Of a DNA stretch of 64,000 nt, positions 46,017 through 54,777 are shown piece after piece. The notes beneath the pieces are model-generated. The model ran no database searches, was not told the DNA's origin, and saw only the letters and a list, made by a program, of their open reading frames with translations. Position 1 is the first letter of the stretch. Each line of letters starts with the position of its first letter. The stretch lies in assembly GCF_026409565.1 (NCBI RefSeq), contig NZ_CP112881.1, forward strand, positions 2,031,501 through 2,095,500, read 5' to 3'. The position numbers and the translations under genes were made by a program. The stretch comes from Sneathiella aquimaris. GTDB taxonomy: Bacteria; Pseudomonadota; Alphaproteobacteria; Sneathiellales; Sneathiellaceae.

Positions 46017-46382
46017 ATGGCTACGCTGGGCACAAGACTGTTTACCTGGAGAAAAGGGGAACAGGTTGGTGAAGATCAGTTTGGTAATCGCTACTATAAA
46101 GAAAAAGGAAAGCCGACAGGTCCATTGGGCCGGGAGCGCCGCTGGGTCCTTTATAAAGGGAAGCCGGAAGCGTCAAAAGTCCCTGCGGCCTGGCATATCT
46201 GGCTTCACTACACGACCAATAACCTTCCTTCAGAACAAGCCGTTGAGGCGAATAAGTGGGAAGAAGAGCATTTGCCAAATTTGACCGGTACAGACTATGC
46301 TTACCGTCCGGGTGGATCTGTTGTTTCACCTGGTGAACGACAGAAGGCAACAACCGATTACGAAGCTTGGAAACCAGAATAA
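46017..46382 (+). CDS. complex I accessory subunit NDUFA12 family (B17.2-like)
   Basis: 121-aa protein of the NDUFA12 family, a supernumerary subunit of NADH:ubiquinone oxidoreductase shared by mitochondria and Alphaproteobacteria. The core is GEDQFGNRYYKEKG followed by RRWVLYKGKPEASKVPAAWHIWLHYTTNNLP, typical of the family, and a Pro/Gly-rich tail YRPGGSV. The ATG chosen has GGAAGAG upstream; 17 further codons are open. mlaD and DUF2155 genes follow on the same strand within 50 nt each, a conserved alphaproteobacterial order. It supports assembly or stability of complex I and has no catalytic residues. Confidence 0.93.
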   Translation: MATLGTRLFTWRKGEQVGEDQFGNRYYKEKGKPTGPLGRERRWVLYKGKPEASKVPAAWHIWLHYTTNNLPSEQAVEANKWEEEHLPNLTGTDYAYRPGGSVVSPGERQKATTDYEAWKPE

Positions 46383-46427
46383 GGTTTGTTTGCGTCGGAA
46401 ACATTACGTTAAGCGGGAGGCTTGGGT

Positions 46428-46892
46428 TTGGGAAATAATATTGTTGAAACCATTATCGGGGGCGTGGTCCTCGCTTTTGCAACGATTTTTCTTGTCTTCG
46501 CCTATCGCACCGCTGATATCGGCACGACCGGTAATGGCCTTAACCTCACCGCCCGTTTTGATAAAGTGGATGGCCTTCAGGTCGGCAGTGACGTCAGGAT
46601 GAGTGGTATCAAGGTCGGTACCGTTGTCAGTCAGGTGCTGGATACAGAAACGTTTCAGGCAATCATTGGGATCAGTATCCGTGATGAAATCGCCTTACCA
46701 GAGGACACAGCCGCCAAAGTCGCGTCAGAAAGCCTGCTGGGGGGAAGCTATCTTGATCTTGAACCCGGCGGCGCGGAAACTGTACTGCAAAGTGGCGACG
46801 AAATCACATATACGCAAAGTTCTGTCAGTTTGATGGATCTTATCGGGCAAGCCATCTTCAGTGCCGGTTCCGGTGACGATAAAAGTGATTGA
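46428..46892 (+). CDS. mlaD: outer membrane lipid asymmetry protein MlaD
   Basis: Periplasmic MCE-domain protein anchored by one N-terminal helix, part of a retrograde phospholipid transport system. About 154 aa. The helix is NIVETIIGGVVLAFATIFLVFAY, and the MCE domain reads TARFDKVDGLQVGSDVRMSGIKVGTVVSQVL and ESLLGGSYLDLEPGG. Of two in-frame TTG codons, I prefer the second, since GGGAGG is seven bases before it and only one base before the first. The ATPase and permease genes mlaF and mlaE are not adjacent, so mlaD is split from them, as in many Alphaproteobacteria. Confidence 0.92.
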   Translation: MGNNIVETIIGGVVLAFATIFLVFAYRTADIGTTGNGLNLTARFDKVDGLQVGSDVRMSGIKVGTVVSQVLDTETFQAIIGISIRDEIALPEDTAAKVASESLLGGSYLDLEPGGAETVLQSGDEITYTQSSVSLMDLIGQAIFSAGSGDDKSD

Positions 46893-46940
46893 TATCTCCG
46901 TATATTCTTCAAAAAGATTGGGTAGGGAGTGCAATTCTAA

Positions 46941-47357
46941 ATGCCTCTGAAACGCCGTTTCCTATTCTGTTTGCCTGTTGTTTTTGCCGGGTTTATTGTT
47001 GCTGCAGATCACGCAAATGCAGGGTCTCTGGTTGGGGAGGCATCGATTGTTCGCGCGTTGGACAAGGTGACAGCCCGAACACTTGACCTGATCATCCCAA
47101 TTGGTGAAAGCGTGCAGTACGGCACGTTGGAAATCACAAGTCGTAAATGCCTGAAACGTCCTCCTGAGGAGCCACCTGAGACATCCACATTTTTGGAAAT
47201 TCGGGAAACCAAACAGGAAGAAGAAACGGTAGAATTGTTCAGTGGATGGATGTTTGCGTCAAGCCCTGCATTAAATGCTCTTGAACATCCTGTTTATGAT
47301 GTTTGGGTGATCGATTGCAAAATGGCGGAAGACGATAAACCGCCTTCTAAAGAATAA
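46941..47357 (+). CDS. DUF2155 domain-containing exported protein
   Basis: 138-aa exported protein with a signal peptide ([21 protein letters not shown], cleavage after about residue 27). The mature DUF2155 domain reads [38 protein letters not shown], then [28 protein letters not shown]. Two conserved Cys could pair. The family is alphaproteobacterial and of unknown function; related domains in GerN-like contexts have been discussed, but I attach no role. The 3' end overlaps the convergent aat gene by 64 bases. Confidence 0.88.
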   Translation: MPLKRRFLFCLPVVFAGFIVAADHANAGSLVGEASIVRALDKVTARTLDLIIPIGESVQYGTLEITSRKCLKRPPEEPPETSTFLEIRETKQEEETVELFSGWMFASSPALNALEHPVYDVWVIDCKMAEDDKPPSKE

Positions 47358-47944
47358 AAATCACCTTCAACGTCCAGAGCCTGATCCAACCGACGATGAT
47401 ATTCTTCTCTAGAGATTTCAATCGCCCCCATCGAGGCTAGGTGGTCGGTTAAGAACTGGGTATCAAGAAGCTTGAACCCGCCTCGTTTCAAGCGGGCAAC
47501 GAGATATACCAACGCAATTTTGCTGGCATTGGTCTGACGGGAAAACATGCTTTCTCCGCAAAAAACTCCGGCAAAGGATACACCATACAATCCGCCCACC
47601 AACGTATCGCCGTCCCAGCATTCGATTGAATGGGCATGGCCTTCTTGATGAAGTTCCGTATAGAGATCAAGGATGGTTCGATTGATCCAGGTTGTCTCGC
47701 GCCCGTTTTGCGATGCTGCGCATTCCTTCATAACCTGCCGAAAACAAGTGTCCGCCGTGATTTTGAAAGGGTCCTTGCGGATCGTTTTGGCGAGACTTCG
47801 CGGAACATGAAAATCATCTAGTGGAAAAATGCCACGGCGCTCAGGGTCGACCCAGAAAATTTCTGGATCGTCCTGAGATTCCGACATTGGAAAGATACCG
47901 TGTGAATAGGCACTCAACAAAATTTCTGTCGTCAGCGCGGTCAT
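47294..47944 (-). CDS. aat: leucyl/phenylalanyl-tRNA--protein transferase
   Basis: Adds Leu or Phe to N-terminal Arg/Lys of proteins, marking them for ClpAP by the N-end rule. 216 aa, full length. Characteristic: [85 protein letters not shown]. It is the last gene of the minus-strand aroQ-accB-accC-aat run (26 nt after accC). Its last 21 codons overlap the convergent DUF2155 gene, and the family C-terminus is intact, so the overlap is real. Confidence 0.95.
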   Translation of the reverse strand: MTALTTEILLSAYSHGIFPMSESQDDPEIFWVDPERRGIFPLDDFHVPRSLAKTIRKDPFKITADTCFRQVMKECAASQNGRETTWINRTILDLYTELHQEGHAHSIECWDGDTLVGGLYGVSFAGVFCGESMFSRQTNASKIALVYLVARLKRGGFKLLDTQFLTDHLASMGAIEISREEYHRRLDQALDVEGDFYSLEGGLSSSAILQSITQTS

Positions 47945-47970
47945 TATACTATGTGATCAATCAATAAAAA

Positions 47971-49314
47971 CTATTGTCGATCCTCAATGAATTTTTCCAG
48001 CCAGTGAATATTGTATTCGCCTTTGATAAATTCATCGTTCTTGATGAGGTCCTGATGCAGTGGCAACGTGGTTTTAATGCCTCCGACAACAAACTCCTCC
48101 AACGCGCGATCCAGGCGCATCAGGCATTCTTTCCGATTGGCACCATGAACAATAAGCTTCGCGATCAGGCTGTCATAGTAAGGCGGAACATTGTAGCCGG
48201 AATACAACGCGGAATCGACCCGAACCCCTAAGCCACCTGGCGCATGAAACTCCAGCACAGGGCCAGGGGATGCCGCAAAGGTGTTAGGGTCTTCTGCCGT
48301 GATCCGACATTCAATCGAATGCCCATTGAAGGAAATATCCTCTTGAGACAGGCTAAGTTTCTGACCGGCCGCAACATTAATCTGTTCGCGCACAAGATCA
48401 ATACCCGTAACCATTTCTGTAACCGGATGTTCCACCTGAAGACGGGTGTTCATTTCAATGAAATAAAATTCATCATTTTCAAACAGGAACTCGATAGTGC
48501 CGACGCCTTCATAGCGCATTTCCCGGATCGCATCAGACACCGTTTTACCAATGCGTTCCCGCAAAGTATCGTTCAGCGCAGGGGATGGGGTTTCTTCCAG
48601 TGCTTTCTGATGACGGCGCTGCAGAGAACAATCCCGTTCCCCCAGATGCACTACATTGCCCTGTCCATCAGCCAGAACCTGTATTTCAATATGCCGAGGT
48701 GTGCCCAGATATTTTTCGATGTAAACCGCATTGTCGCCAAAGGCCAGTTGCGATTCAGCCCGTGCAGAAGAAAAGGCTTCTGAAATTGAGGCATCGTTAA
48801 GAGCAACCTTCATGCCGCGCCCACCGCCACCGGCAGAAGCCTTGATGATCACGGGATATCCGATATCCGCTGCAATCTTACGGGCTTCTTCCAGCGTTTT
48901 AACTTCGCCGTCTGAGCCAGGGACACAAGGAACACCAAATTTTTTCATGGTATCCTTTGCCGCGATCTTATCTCCCATCAGGCGGATATGATCAGCAGAC
49001 GGGCCAATGAACTTGATGCCGTGTTCCGTGACGATATCGACGAATTTAGCGTTTTCAGACAAAAATCCATACCCTGGATGAATGCCGTCTGCATTGGTTA
49101 CTTCGGCTGCAGCGATAATTGACGGAATATTCAGGTAACTTGCTGTCGACGAAGGCGGCCCAATACACACACTTTCGTCTGCAAGACGCACATGCATGGC
49201 AGCGGCGTCTGCTTCGGAATGGACAGCGACTGTTTTGATACCCATTTCACGACAGGCGCGGTGAATTCGAAGGGCTATTTCGCCGCGATTTGCGATGAGA
49301 ATTTTTTTAAACAT
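47971..49314 (-). CDS. accC: acetyl-CoA carboxylase, biotin carboxylase subunit
   Basis: ATP-grasp enzyme carboxylating biotin on AccB, first half-reaction of fatty acid synthesis. 447 aa from [20 protein letters not shown], the canonical N-terminus; 35 upstream codons are open but spurious. Motifs: glycine-rich ATP loop [41 protein letters not shown] and [14 protein letters not shown]. accB lies 13 nt upstream and aat 26 nt downstream on the same strand. Confidence 0.97.
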   Translation of the reverse strand: MFKKILIANRGEIALRIHRACREMGIKTVAVHSEADAAAMHVRLADESVCIGPPSSTASYLNIPSIIAAAEVTNADGIHPGYGFLSENAKFVDIVTEHGIKFIGPSADHIRLMGDKIAAKDTMKKFGVPCVPGSDGEVKTLEEARKIAADIGYPVIIKASAGGGGRGMKVALNDASISEAFSSARAESQLAFGDNAVYIEKYLGTPRHIEIQVLADGQGNVVHLGERDCSLQRRHQKALEETPSPALNDTLRERIGKTVSDAIREMRYEGVGTIEFLFENDEFYFIEMNTRLQVEHPVTEMVTGIDLVREQINVAAGQKLSLSQEDISFNGHSIECRITAEDPNTFAASPGPVLEFHAPGGLGVRVDSALYSGYNVPPYYDSLIAKLIVHGANRKECLMRLDRALEEFVVGGIKTTLPLHQDLIKNDEFIKGEYNIHWLEKFIEDRQ

Positions 49315-49327
49315 CAAGTATGTCCAC

Positions 49328-49792
49328 TCACTCGATAATAACGAGAGGTTGACCGAATTCGACTGGTTGCGAATCTGAAACGAGAACATCCAGGATTTTG
49401 CCGCCTTTTGGCGCTGCAATCGGGTTCATTGTTTTCATAGCTTCAACAATCAGCAGGGTCTGCCCCTGAGAAACAGAATCACCAACTTTGATAAACTCGG
49501 CAGCGCCGGGCTCTGGTGACAGATACGCTGTGCCGACCATTGGTGATTTCACAGCGCCCGGATGAGAGGCGGCATCCGCAGCAGGGGCCGCTTCAACAGC
49601 TGCAGGAGCCGCTGGAGCCAATGGAGCAGGGGCAGCCACCATTTGAGGTACTGCCTGACTTGCAACAGAAGAATTACGGGAAACACGTAGTCTGCTGCTT
49701 CCATGCTCAACTTCAATTTCACCCAGTCCGGTTTCATTCATGATTTCGGCCAGTTCCCGGATGACGTCCTTGTCGATGTCAAGTTTACTCAT
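49328..49792 (-). CDS. accB: acetyl-CoA carboxylase biotin carboxyl carrier protein
   Basis: 154-aa carrier with biotin on Lys120 in [10 protein letters not shown], the alphaproteobacterial variant of the EAMKM motif. Three parts: an N-terminal helical segment (1-45) for subunit contact, an Ala/Pro linker (46-75, many APA repeats), and the biotinyl barrel (80-154) with the thumb-containing [20 protein letters not shown]. Between aroQ (20 nt upstream) and accC (13 nt downstream), the standard accBC arrangement. Confidence 0.96.
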   Translation of the reverse strand: MSKLDIDKDVIRELAEIMNETGLGEIEVEHGSSRLRVSRNSSVASQAVPQMVAAPAPLAPAAPAAVEAAPAADAASHPGAVKSPMVGTAYLSPEPGAAEFIKVGDSVSQGQTLLIVEAMKTMNPIAAPKGGKILDVLVSDSQPVEFGQPLVIIE

Positions 49793-49812
49793 AATTGTTC
49801 GACTTTTCGTTT

Positions 49813-50253
49813 CTATTGATCAAAAATTTCGGAAAGCGCGTCTAAAGCCAGAGTATATCCTTTTGCTCCAAACCCACAAATCACGCCAGTGGCGGCAAAA
49901 GAAATGTAACTCGTGTGGCGGAAAGACTCGCGTGAAAATACATTAGACAGATGAACTTCTACACATGGCAGGTTCACTGCTTTTAACGCATCCATTAACG
50001 CCACGGATGTGTGCGTATAAGCGGCTGCATTAATAATTATACCGGAATGCGTCTCTCCGGCTGCTTGAATGGCATTAATCATCTCGCCTTCAAGGTTACT
50101 TTGCATGAACGCACAATCCATTCCCAGGGTTTTTGCATGGACGCGGCACAGTTCTTCAATATCTGACAGTGTTGTACTGCCATATATTTCTGGTTCACGC
50201 TTCCCCAACATATTGAGGTTCGGACCATTTACTATCAGAACTGACTTTCCCAT
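49813..50253 (-). CDS. aroQ: type II 3-dehydroquinate dehydratase
   Basis: Third step of the shikimate pathway by trans-dehydration; 146 aa, dodecameric flavodoxin-like type. Motifs: VNGPNLNMLGKREPEIYGS (with the flexible-loop Arg and active-site Tyr), INAAAYTHTSVALMDAL (catalytic Asn and His region) and EVHLSNVFSRESFRHTSYIS (catalytic His). First gene of the minus-strand run to aat. The association aroQ-accBC is common in Proteobacteria, and DAHP synthase of the same pathway is encoded 38 kb away in this window. Confidence 0.97.
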   Translation of the reverse strand: MGKSVLIVNGPNLNMLGKREPEIYGSTTLSDIEELCRVHAKTLGMDCAFMQSNLEGEMINAIQAAGETHSGIIINAAAYTHTSVALMDALKAVNLPCVEVHLSNVFSRESFRHTSYISFAATGVICGFGAKGYTLALDALSEIFDQ

Positions 50254-50454
50254 TTCCTCTCCCTAAGGGCCTGTGGCCATTTAGTAGACGGCTCACTTAT
50301 ACTCAAGTTTTAGAGATTGATAAAGCCGTAGCATAGTTAATTATGAATAAAGTATGACAGAAACAAGGTTGATGGTTGCAACAGTGGCGTGTGAGCACCA
50401 TAATCGCCGAAATTGTCACCCTGATTATGAACTGCAGAGTAAAGGTTGAGTTAC

Positions 50455-51432
50455 ATGAACCTCACAATAAATGGCGAAAAGAGAGTCTATGACCGCTCTT
50501 TGTCCATTGACGAGCTGTTGAATGACCTTGAATTGGATGGTCAGAAAGTAGCGTTAGAACGAAATCTGGAAATTGTCCCTAAATCGAGCTACAGCACAAC
50601 GATGCTGGAAGAGGGCGACAAACTTGAAATAGTTCATTTTATTGGAGGTGGTTCCGTGGATACGGATGATGTTTTTGAAGTCGCAGGCCGTAAGTTAAAC
50701 TCCCGGTTAATTGTAGGCACAGGAAAATATAAAGATTTTGAAGAAACCAAACTGGCGATCGAGGCATCGGGCGCTGAAATGGTCACCGTTGCTGTTCGGC
50801 GTGTGAATATTACAGATCCCAAACAGCCAATGCTGGTCGATTATGTGGATCCGAAAAAATATATTTATCTGCCAAACACGGCATTTTGCTATACGGCAGA
50901 TGAAGCCCTTCGTACCTTACGCCTCGCACGGGAAGCGGGAGGCTGGGATCTGGTGAAACTGGAAGTCCTCGGTCACGAAAAAACACTCTATCCCAATATG
51001 CCCGAAACCCTGAAAGCCGCACAAACCCTTATAGATGAAGGGTTTAAGGTTATGGTTTATTGTTCAGATGACCCTATTCAATGCCAGATGCTGGAAGACA
51101 TGGGCTGCGTGGCCATTATGCCTTTGGGGGCACCTATCGGCTCTGGATTGGGTATTCAGAACCCTGTCGGGATCGGCATTATCAAAGATCAGGCGAAAGT
51201 GCCGGTGATCGTTGATGCAGGGGTAGGAACTGCATCAGATGCGACAATTGCAATGGAACTGGGATGTGACGGCGTGCTTATGAATTCTGCCATTGCACAT
51301 GCAAAAAATCCGATCATCATGGCCTCAGCAATGAAAGACGCTGTAACAGCAGGTCGCAAATCCTTCCTGGCAGGCCGGATGCCGGTCAAAAAATATGCGG
51401 ATCCTAGTTCTCCTCTCGCAGGATTGATATAG
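50455..51432 (+). CDS. thiSG: fused sulfur carrier ThiS / thiazole synthase ThiG
   Basis: Bifunctional protein for the thiazole half of thiamine. Residues 1-66 are ThiS ([13 protein letters not shown], ending FIGGG); 68-325 are ThiG with the Schiff-base Lys in [12 protein letters not shown], the phosphate site [13 protein letters not shown] and GVGTASDA. The ATG is preferred over a TTG nine bases upstream, because AAAGG fits it. Natural ThiS needs a free C-terminal Gly-Gly for adenylation and thiocarboxylation. Fusions of this type are known in databases as a provisional family. Here GGAGGT within the Gly codons, six bases before an in-frame GTG (50656), could start separate ThiG. No TPP riboswitch seen upstream. 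Confidence 0.93.
   Translation: MNLTINGEKRVYDRSLSIDELLNDLELDGQKVALERNLEIVPKSSYSTTMLEEGDKLEIVHFIGGGSVDTDDVFEVAGRKLNSRLIVGTGKYKDFEETKLAIEASGAEMVTVAVRRVNITDPKQPMLVDYVDPKKYIYLPNTAFCYTADEALRTLRLAREAGGWDLVKLEVLGHEKTLYPNMPETLKAAQTLIDEGFKVMVYCSDDPIQCQMLEDMGCVAIMPLGAPIGSGLGIQNPVGIGIIKDQAKVPVIVDAGVGTASDATIAMELGCDGVLMNSAIAHAKNPIIMASAMKDAVTAGRKSFLAGRMPVKKYADPSSPLAGLI
50644..50658 (+). promoter_or_regulatory. internal ribosome site and GTG at the ThiS-ThiG junction
   Basis: GGAGGT encoded by the ThiS Gly-Gly codons, six bases, then GTG in frame. This is ideal spacing for initiation and would yield a 258-aa free ThiG. Seen in sequence; use is inferred. Confidence 0.45.
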
Positions 51433-51497
51433 TTTCGCCTTACTCTTGACGGATTGATACGGTCTCCTCATCTTTATATTAATGGATGAGGAGACGA

Positions 51498-52244
51498 ATG
51501 AAACGCACGCTCATTAAAATTCTGGCAGGGTTCGTTCTGGTTTTATTTCCATTTCTGACCCCCCAGTTCATTTCGTTCGCCAGCGAATATGGTGTTGAAA
51601 CCAAACACTGGTCAAACGCGCGGTATGATCGCACCTATCTTTCCCCTGATCCCCAGATCATCAAGGAAGCCGTTGTTCAGGTTATGGCCGCTCGCACATG
51701 GGGATGGCGTGGCAGTTTCGCCGTTCATACATGGATATCCGTCAAAGCCGCAAATGCCCCCGGCTTTACACGCTATGAAGTCATCGGCTGGCGGCACACC
51801 CCACTTACCATTCGCATTGGTGTGCCTGATAATTACTGGGCCGGTAACCGTCCGTTTCTTATAACGGATATCAGGGGCCAAAAGGCGGCAGACATCATTG
51901 AAAAACTGGATAAGGTCGTTGATCGGTATCCCTATAAAGACAGCTATAAGGTCTGGCCCGGGCCCAATTCCAATACGTTTATCGCTTATATCAGCCGCGA
52001 AATCCCGGAGTTGGAGCTAGACCTTCCCCCAACTGCAATCGGAAAAGACTATCTGGTGGGCGATGGGGTGATCGGGAAAGCCGTCAGCGGACGAGGGGTG
52101 CAGTTTTCGGCCGGTGGGTATGGCGGATTTGCGTTCAGTCCGGTAGAAGGGCTCGAATTTCATCTTCTGGGATTAACAACGGGATTTGATTATGGGGATA
52201 TGGCGTTAAAGTTACCGGGGTTTGGACGGGTGCCCTTGTTTTGA
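51498..52244 (+). CDS. DUF3750 domain-containing protein
   Basis: 248-aa protein of the DUF3750 family with one N-terminal hydrophobic segment (TLIKILAGFVLVLFPFLTPQFI), a signal or anchor. The domain has HWSNARYDRTYLSPDP, the strongly conserved-looking RTWGWRGSFAVHTWISVKAANAPGFTRYEVIGWR, and WPGPNSNTFIAYISREIPEL, a pattern with His, Trp and Asn that suggests a possible enzyme or binding fold. Function is not known. The ATG chosen has GAGGAG upstream; another lies four codons earlier. It converges with the marR gene 18 nt away. Confidence 0.82.
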   Translation: MKRTLIKILAGFVLVLFPFLTPQFISFASEYGVETKHWSNARYDRTYLSPDPQIIKEAVVQVMAARTWGWRGSFAVHTWISVKAANAPGFTRYEVIGWRHTPLTIRIGVPDNYWAGNRPFLITDIRGQKAADIIEKLDKVVDRYPYKDSYKVWPGPNSNTFIAYISREIPELELDLPPTAIGKDYLVGDGVIGKAVSGRGVQFSAGGYGGFAFSPVEGLEFHLLGLTTGFDYGDMALKLPGFGRVPLF

Positions 52245-52261
52245 AACTCTCCAAAGGGGGG

Positions 52262-52738
52262 TTAGTCACTGTTCTTTTTCAGATGCGGGATCAATTCATC
52301 GGCCCGTTTGTCCAGCCGATTTAAAAAGCCATCAAGCATTTCAATCTCGGAAGGGGAAAATTCTTCTAACAATAGATCCTCATATTCGGACGCCAACGGA
52401 ATTATTTTTTCAAGGACCGCTTTGCCGTCTTCCGTCAGGATCAACGAAAATGCGCGGCGGTCTTCGGCAACAACCTGACGGGTAATGCGCCCTGATTTTT
52501 CGAGTTTTTCAGTGGCACGGCTCATATTAACTTTATCAAGAGACGCCAAAACGCCCACTTCACGGGCAGTTAATCCGGGTTTTTCGCCCAAGATAGCCAG
52601 AATGCGCCACTCCTGAATGGTAAGGTCAAACTGACGGGAATACCGCTCTGCCAGGCTTCGGCTGATAACGCCGGAAAGCTTTGTCAGGCGATAAGGCAAA
52701 AATCGTTGCAGGTTAAGTTTACTTGACTCTTTCTTCAT
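52262..52738 (-). CDS. MarR family transcriptional regulator
   Basis: 158-aa winged-helix regulator of the MarR family, expected to act as a dimer. DNA-binding part about 35-105: LTIQEWRILAILGEKPGLTAREVGVLASLDKVNMSRATEKLEKSG (recognition helix) and the wing ITRQVVAEDRRAFSLILTEDGKAVL, where the DxR signature is DRR. Helices at both ends form the dimer interface. It is transcribed divergently from hppD, with a palindrome in between, so regulation of tyrosine breakdown is a strong inference. Confidence 0.9.
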   Translation of the reverse strand: MKKESSKLNLQRFLPYRLTKLSGVISRSLAERYSRQFDLTIQEWRILAILGEKPGLTAREVGVLASLDKVNMSRATEKLEKSGRITRQVVAEDRRAFSLILTEDGKAVLEKIIPLASEYEDLLLEEFSPSEIEMLDGFLNRLDKRADELIPHLKKNSD

Positions 52739-52774
52739 CCGCCTATCTTGACTTTTAAGCGAGCAAAGAACAAC

Positions 52775-52803
52775 TTGAAAAATAATAGTTTCATATGTAA
52801 CTA
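52775..52803 (+). promoter_or_regulatory. hppD promoter candidate
   Basis: TTGAAA, 17-nt spacer, TAACTA; the palindrome at 52786-52803 covers the spacer and -10. About 30 nt before the GTG start of hppD. Confidence 0.45.
52786..52803. promoter_or_regulatory. MarR operator candidate between marR and hppD
   Basis: Inverted repeat TAGTT-T-CATATG-T-AACTA: an 18-bp palindrome broken only at two symmetric positions, in the 97-nt divergent promoter region. Size and place match MarR sites. The binding protein is inferred. Confidence 0.6.
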
Positions 52804-52835
52804 TATACCTACTGAAATTTGTGATGGAGGCTTTT

Positions 52836-53894
52836 GTGGCTGATTTATGGGAAAACCCGATGCAAACCGACGGGTTTGAGTTTGTGGAATATGCGGCACC
52901 GGATCCGGAAGCTCTGGGAAAATTATTTATCCAGATGGGTTTTCGTCCCGTCGCGAAACACAGATCAAAGGATGTAACCCTTTATCGCCAGGGTGATGTT
53001 AATTTTATTGTGAACGCAGAGAAAGACAGCTTTGCGCAGGCCTTCGCCCGGATTCATGGCCCTTGCGCCTGTGCGATGGCCTTTCGGGTAAAAGATGCAG
53101 CAAAGGCAGTTGAACAAGCCCGTGCTGGTGGTGCATGGGTAGTGGACGCGACACCCGGCCCAATGGAGCTCAGTATTCCAGCAATCAAGGGAATTGGCGA
53201 CTCGCTGATCTATCTGGTTGATCGGTATGGCGACAAAGGCTCCATTTATGATGTGGATTTTGTGCCGATTGAAGGAGAAGAACGCAACCCGGTTGGAGCA
53301 GGTCTTACTTATATTGATCACCTGACCCATAATGTACATCGCGGTCGCATGGATGAATGGTCAGAATTCTACGAACGTCTGTTTAACTTCAAGGAAATTC
53401 GGTATTTCGATATTGAAGGCAAATTGACCGGGCTTAAAAGTAAAGCCATGACCAGCCCATGCGGTAAAATCCGGATACCGATCAATGAAAGTTCCGATGA
53501 TAAGTCACAAATTCAGGAATATCTGGATGCGTATCATGGGGAAGGTATTCAACATATCGCTTTGGGAACAGATGACATCTTTAATTCAGTTGAGGTCATG
53601 AAAGCGCAGAATGTCGAATTTCAATCCTCACCGGATACCTATTATGATCTTCTGGATGAACGGGTTAAAGATCATGGGGAAGACACGGCACGGCTGAAAG
53701 ATTTGAAAATCCTTCTGGACGGTGCCCCAACTGAAGGGCAGGGCCTGTTGCTTCAGATATTTACACAAAATGTCATTGGACCGATTTTCTTTGAACTTAT
53801 TCAGCGAAAAGGGAATGAAGGATTTGGGGAAGGCAACTTCCAGGCCTTGTTTGAATCAATAGAACTGGACCAGATTAACCGAGGCGTCATCTGA
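52836..53894 (+). CDS. hppD: 4-hydroxyphenylpyruvate dioxygenase
   Basis: Non-haem iron enzyme converting 4-hydroxyphenylpyruvate to homogentisate in tyrosine catabolism. 352 aa from the GTG, where GGAGG sits five bases upstream; an earlier GTG/ATG pair is rejected because the ribosome site lies inside that extension. The 2-His-1-Glu iron triad is visible: His162 in YIDHLTHNV, His240 in GIQHIALGTDD and Glu320 in PIFFELIQRKG. The substrate-gating C-terminal helix GFGEGNFQALFESIE is present. Divergent from marR. Homogentisate dioxygenase and later genes are not in this window. Confidence 0.96.
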   Translation: MADLWENPMQTDGFEFVEYAAPDPEALGKLFIQMGFRPVAKHRSKDVTLYRQGDVNFIVNAEKDSFAQAFARIHGPCACAMAFRVKDAAKAVEQARAGGAWVVDATPGPMELSIPAIKGIGDSLIYLVDRYGDKGSIYDVDFVPIEGEERNPVGAGLTYIDHLTHNVHRGRMDEWSEFYERLFNFKEIRYFDIEGKLTGLKSKAMTSPCGKIRIPINESSDDKSQIQEYLDAYHGEGIQHIALGTDDIFNSVEVMKAQNVEFQSSPDTYYDLLDERVKDHGEDTARLKDLKILLDGAPTEGQGLLLQIFTQNVIGPIFFELIQRKGNEGFGEGNFQALFESIELDQINRGVI

Positions 53895-53911
53895 TCCAGC
53901 TTGCATGATAC

Positions 53912-54685
53912 TTAGTTGGTTGCGGATGATTTTTTGGATCTTGCTTCCGCAACCAACCTTTTCATGGTGTCTGCAGGTATGGCACCGGGGGCTAATTGGC
54001 CGCCAATTACAAAGGCTGGTGTCCCTGTAATATTCAGTGCCTGCGCTAATTCGTAGGTTTGACTGAGACTCTTTGAAATCGTGTCTGACCCCATGTCTTT
54101 GGCCAGTTGCTGAACATTCAGCCCAAGACCTTGCGCATAGGACATGATTTTGTCCAAAGACAGACCCCCACGGGATTCCATCAGGACTTTATGAAACTCG
54201 TTATATTTCCCCTGTTTCTCTGCCGCCATAACAGCCCGGGCTGCTAAAACTGACTCGTCTCCCAAAATTGGAAACTCTTTCATCACCAGGCGAATATTTC
54301 CGTCTTCTTCAACGGTCTTCATCAGGTCAGGATAACTTCGTTTGCAGTATCCGCATTGGTAGTCGAAAAATTCGACAATCGTAATATCGCCGTCTGGATT
54401 CCCAGCGACAAAACTGTATCCATCATTTTCCAGCTCGTTCAAACGGGAAGCCAGTTGCTCTTTTGCTTTTTGGCGGGCTTCTGCGGCTTCCGTCGCGCTG
54501 AGCACTTGAATGGCTTCGCGAATTACCGCGGGATTTTCCAAAAGGTAAGCTCTTACCTGTGCGCCAAATATATCCTTGGTATCTTCTTCAGGTTTTTGCA
54601 TTTGATAGAGGTTAAGACCAACCATCGCTGCCAGACCAAGACATAAAACACTGATGAGGGCCACAGTACCCTTCGAATTTTGCAT
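53912..54685 (-). CDS. DsbA family thioredoxin-like protein
   Basis: Periplasmic disulfide oxidoreductase, 257 aa, held or exported by an N-terminal hydrophobic helix (VALISVLCLGLAAMVGLNLY). Active-site Cys111-Gly-Tyr-Cys114 in FFDYQCGYCKRSYPDLM and the cis-Pro loop GTPAFVIGGQL are intact; an N-terminal helical segment (about 40-85) is typical of the DsbA/ScsC-like group. Start ATG has AAAGG at eight bases; six upstream codons are dropped. It lies 92 nt downstream of an M48 protease on the same strand. Oxidase versus isomerase role is open. Confidence 0.9.
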   Translation of the reverse strand: MQNSKGTVALISVLCLGLAAMVGLNLYQMQKPEEDTKDIFGAQVRAYLLENPAVIREAIQVLSATEAAEARQKAKEQLASRLNELENDGYSFVAGNPDGDITIVEFFDYQCGYCKRSYPDLMKTVEEDGNIRLVMKEFPILGDESVLAARAVMAAEKQGKYNEFHKVLMESRGGLSLDKIMSYAQGLGLNVQQLAKDMGSDTISKSLSQTYELAQALNITGTPAFVIGGQLAPGAIPADTMKRLVAEARSKKSSATN

Positions 54686-54777
54686 AGAATAAACCTTTAA
54701 CAATAGAACTGAATTGTAAAGGTATACAAAGACACCTTCTATTCAAAGCACAAGGTTGTGAGTACAAAGTTATTTGA

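Noticed and set aside
50254-50454. TPP riboswitch upstream of thiSG
   Set aside because: A stretch with CACCCTGATTATGAAC looks faintly similar to a THI-box piece, but the CTGAGA and the ACCTGATCTGGATAATGCC-like parts are missing.
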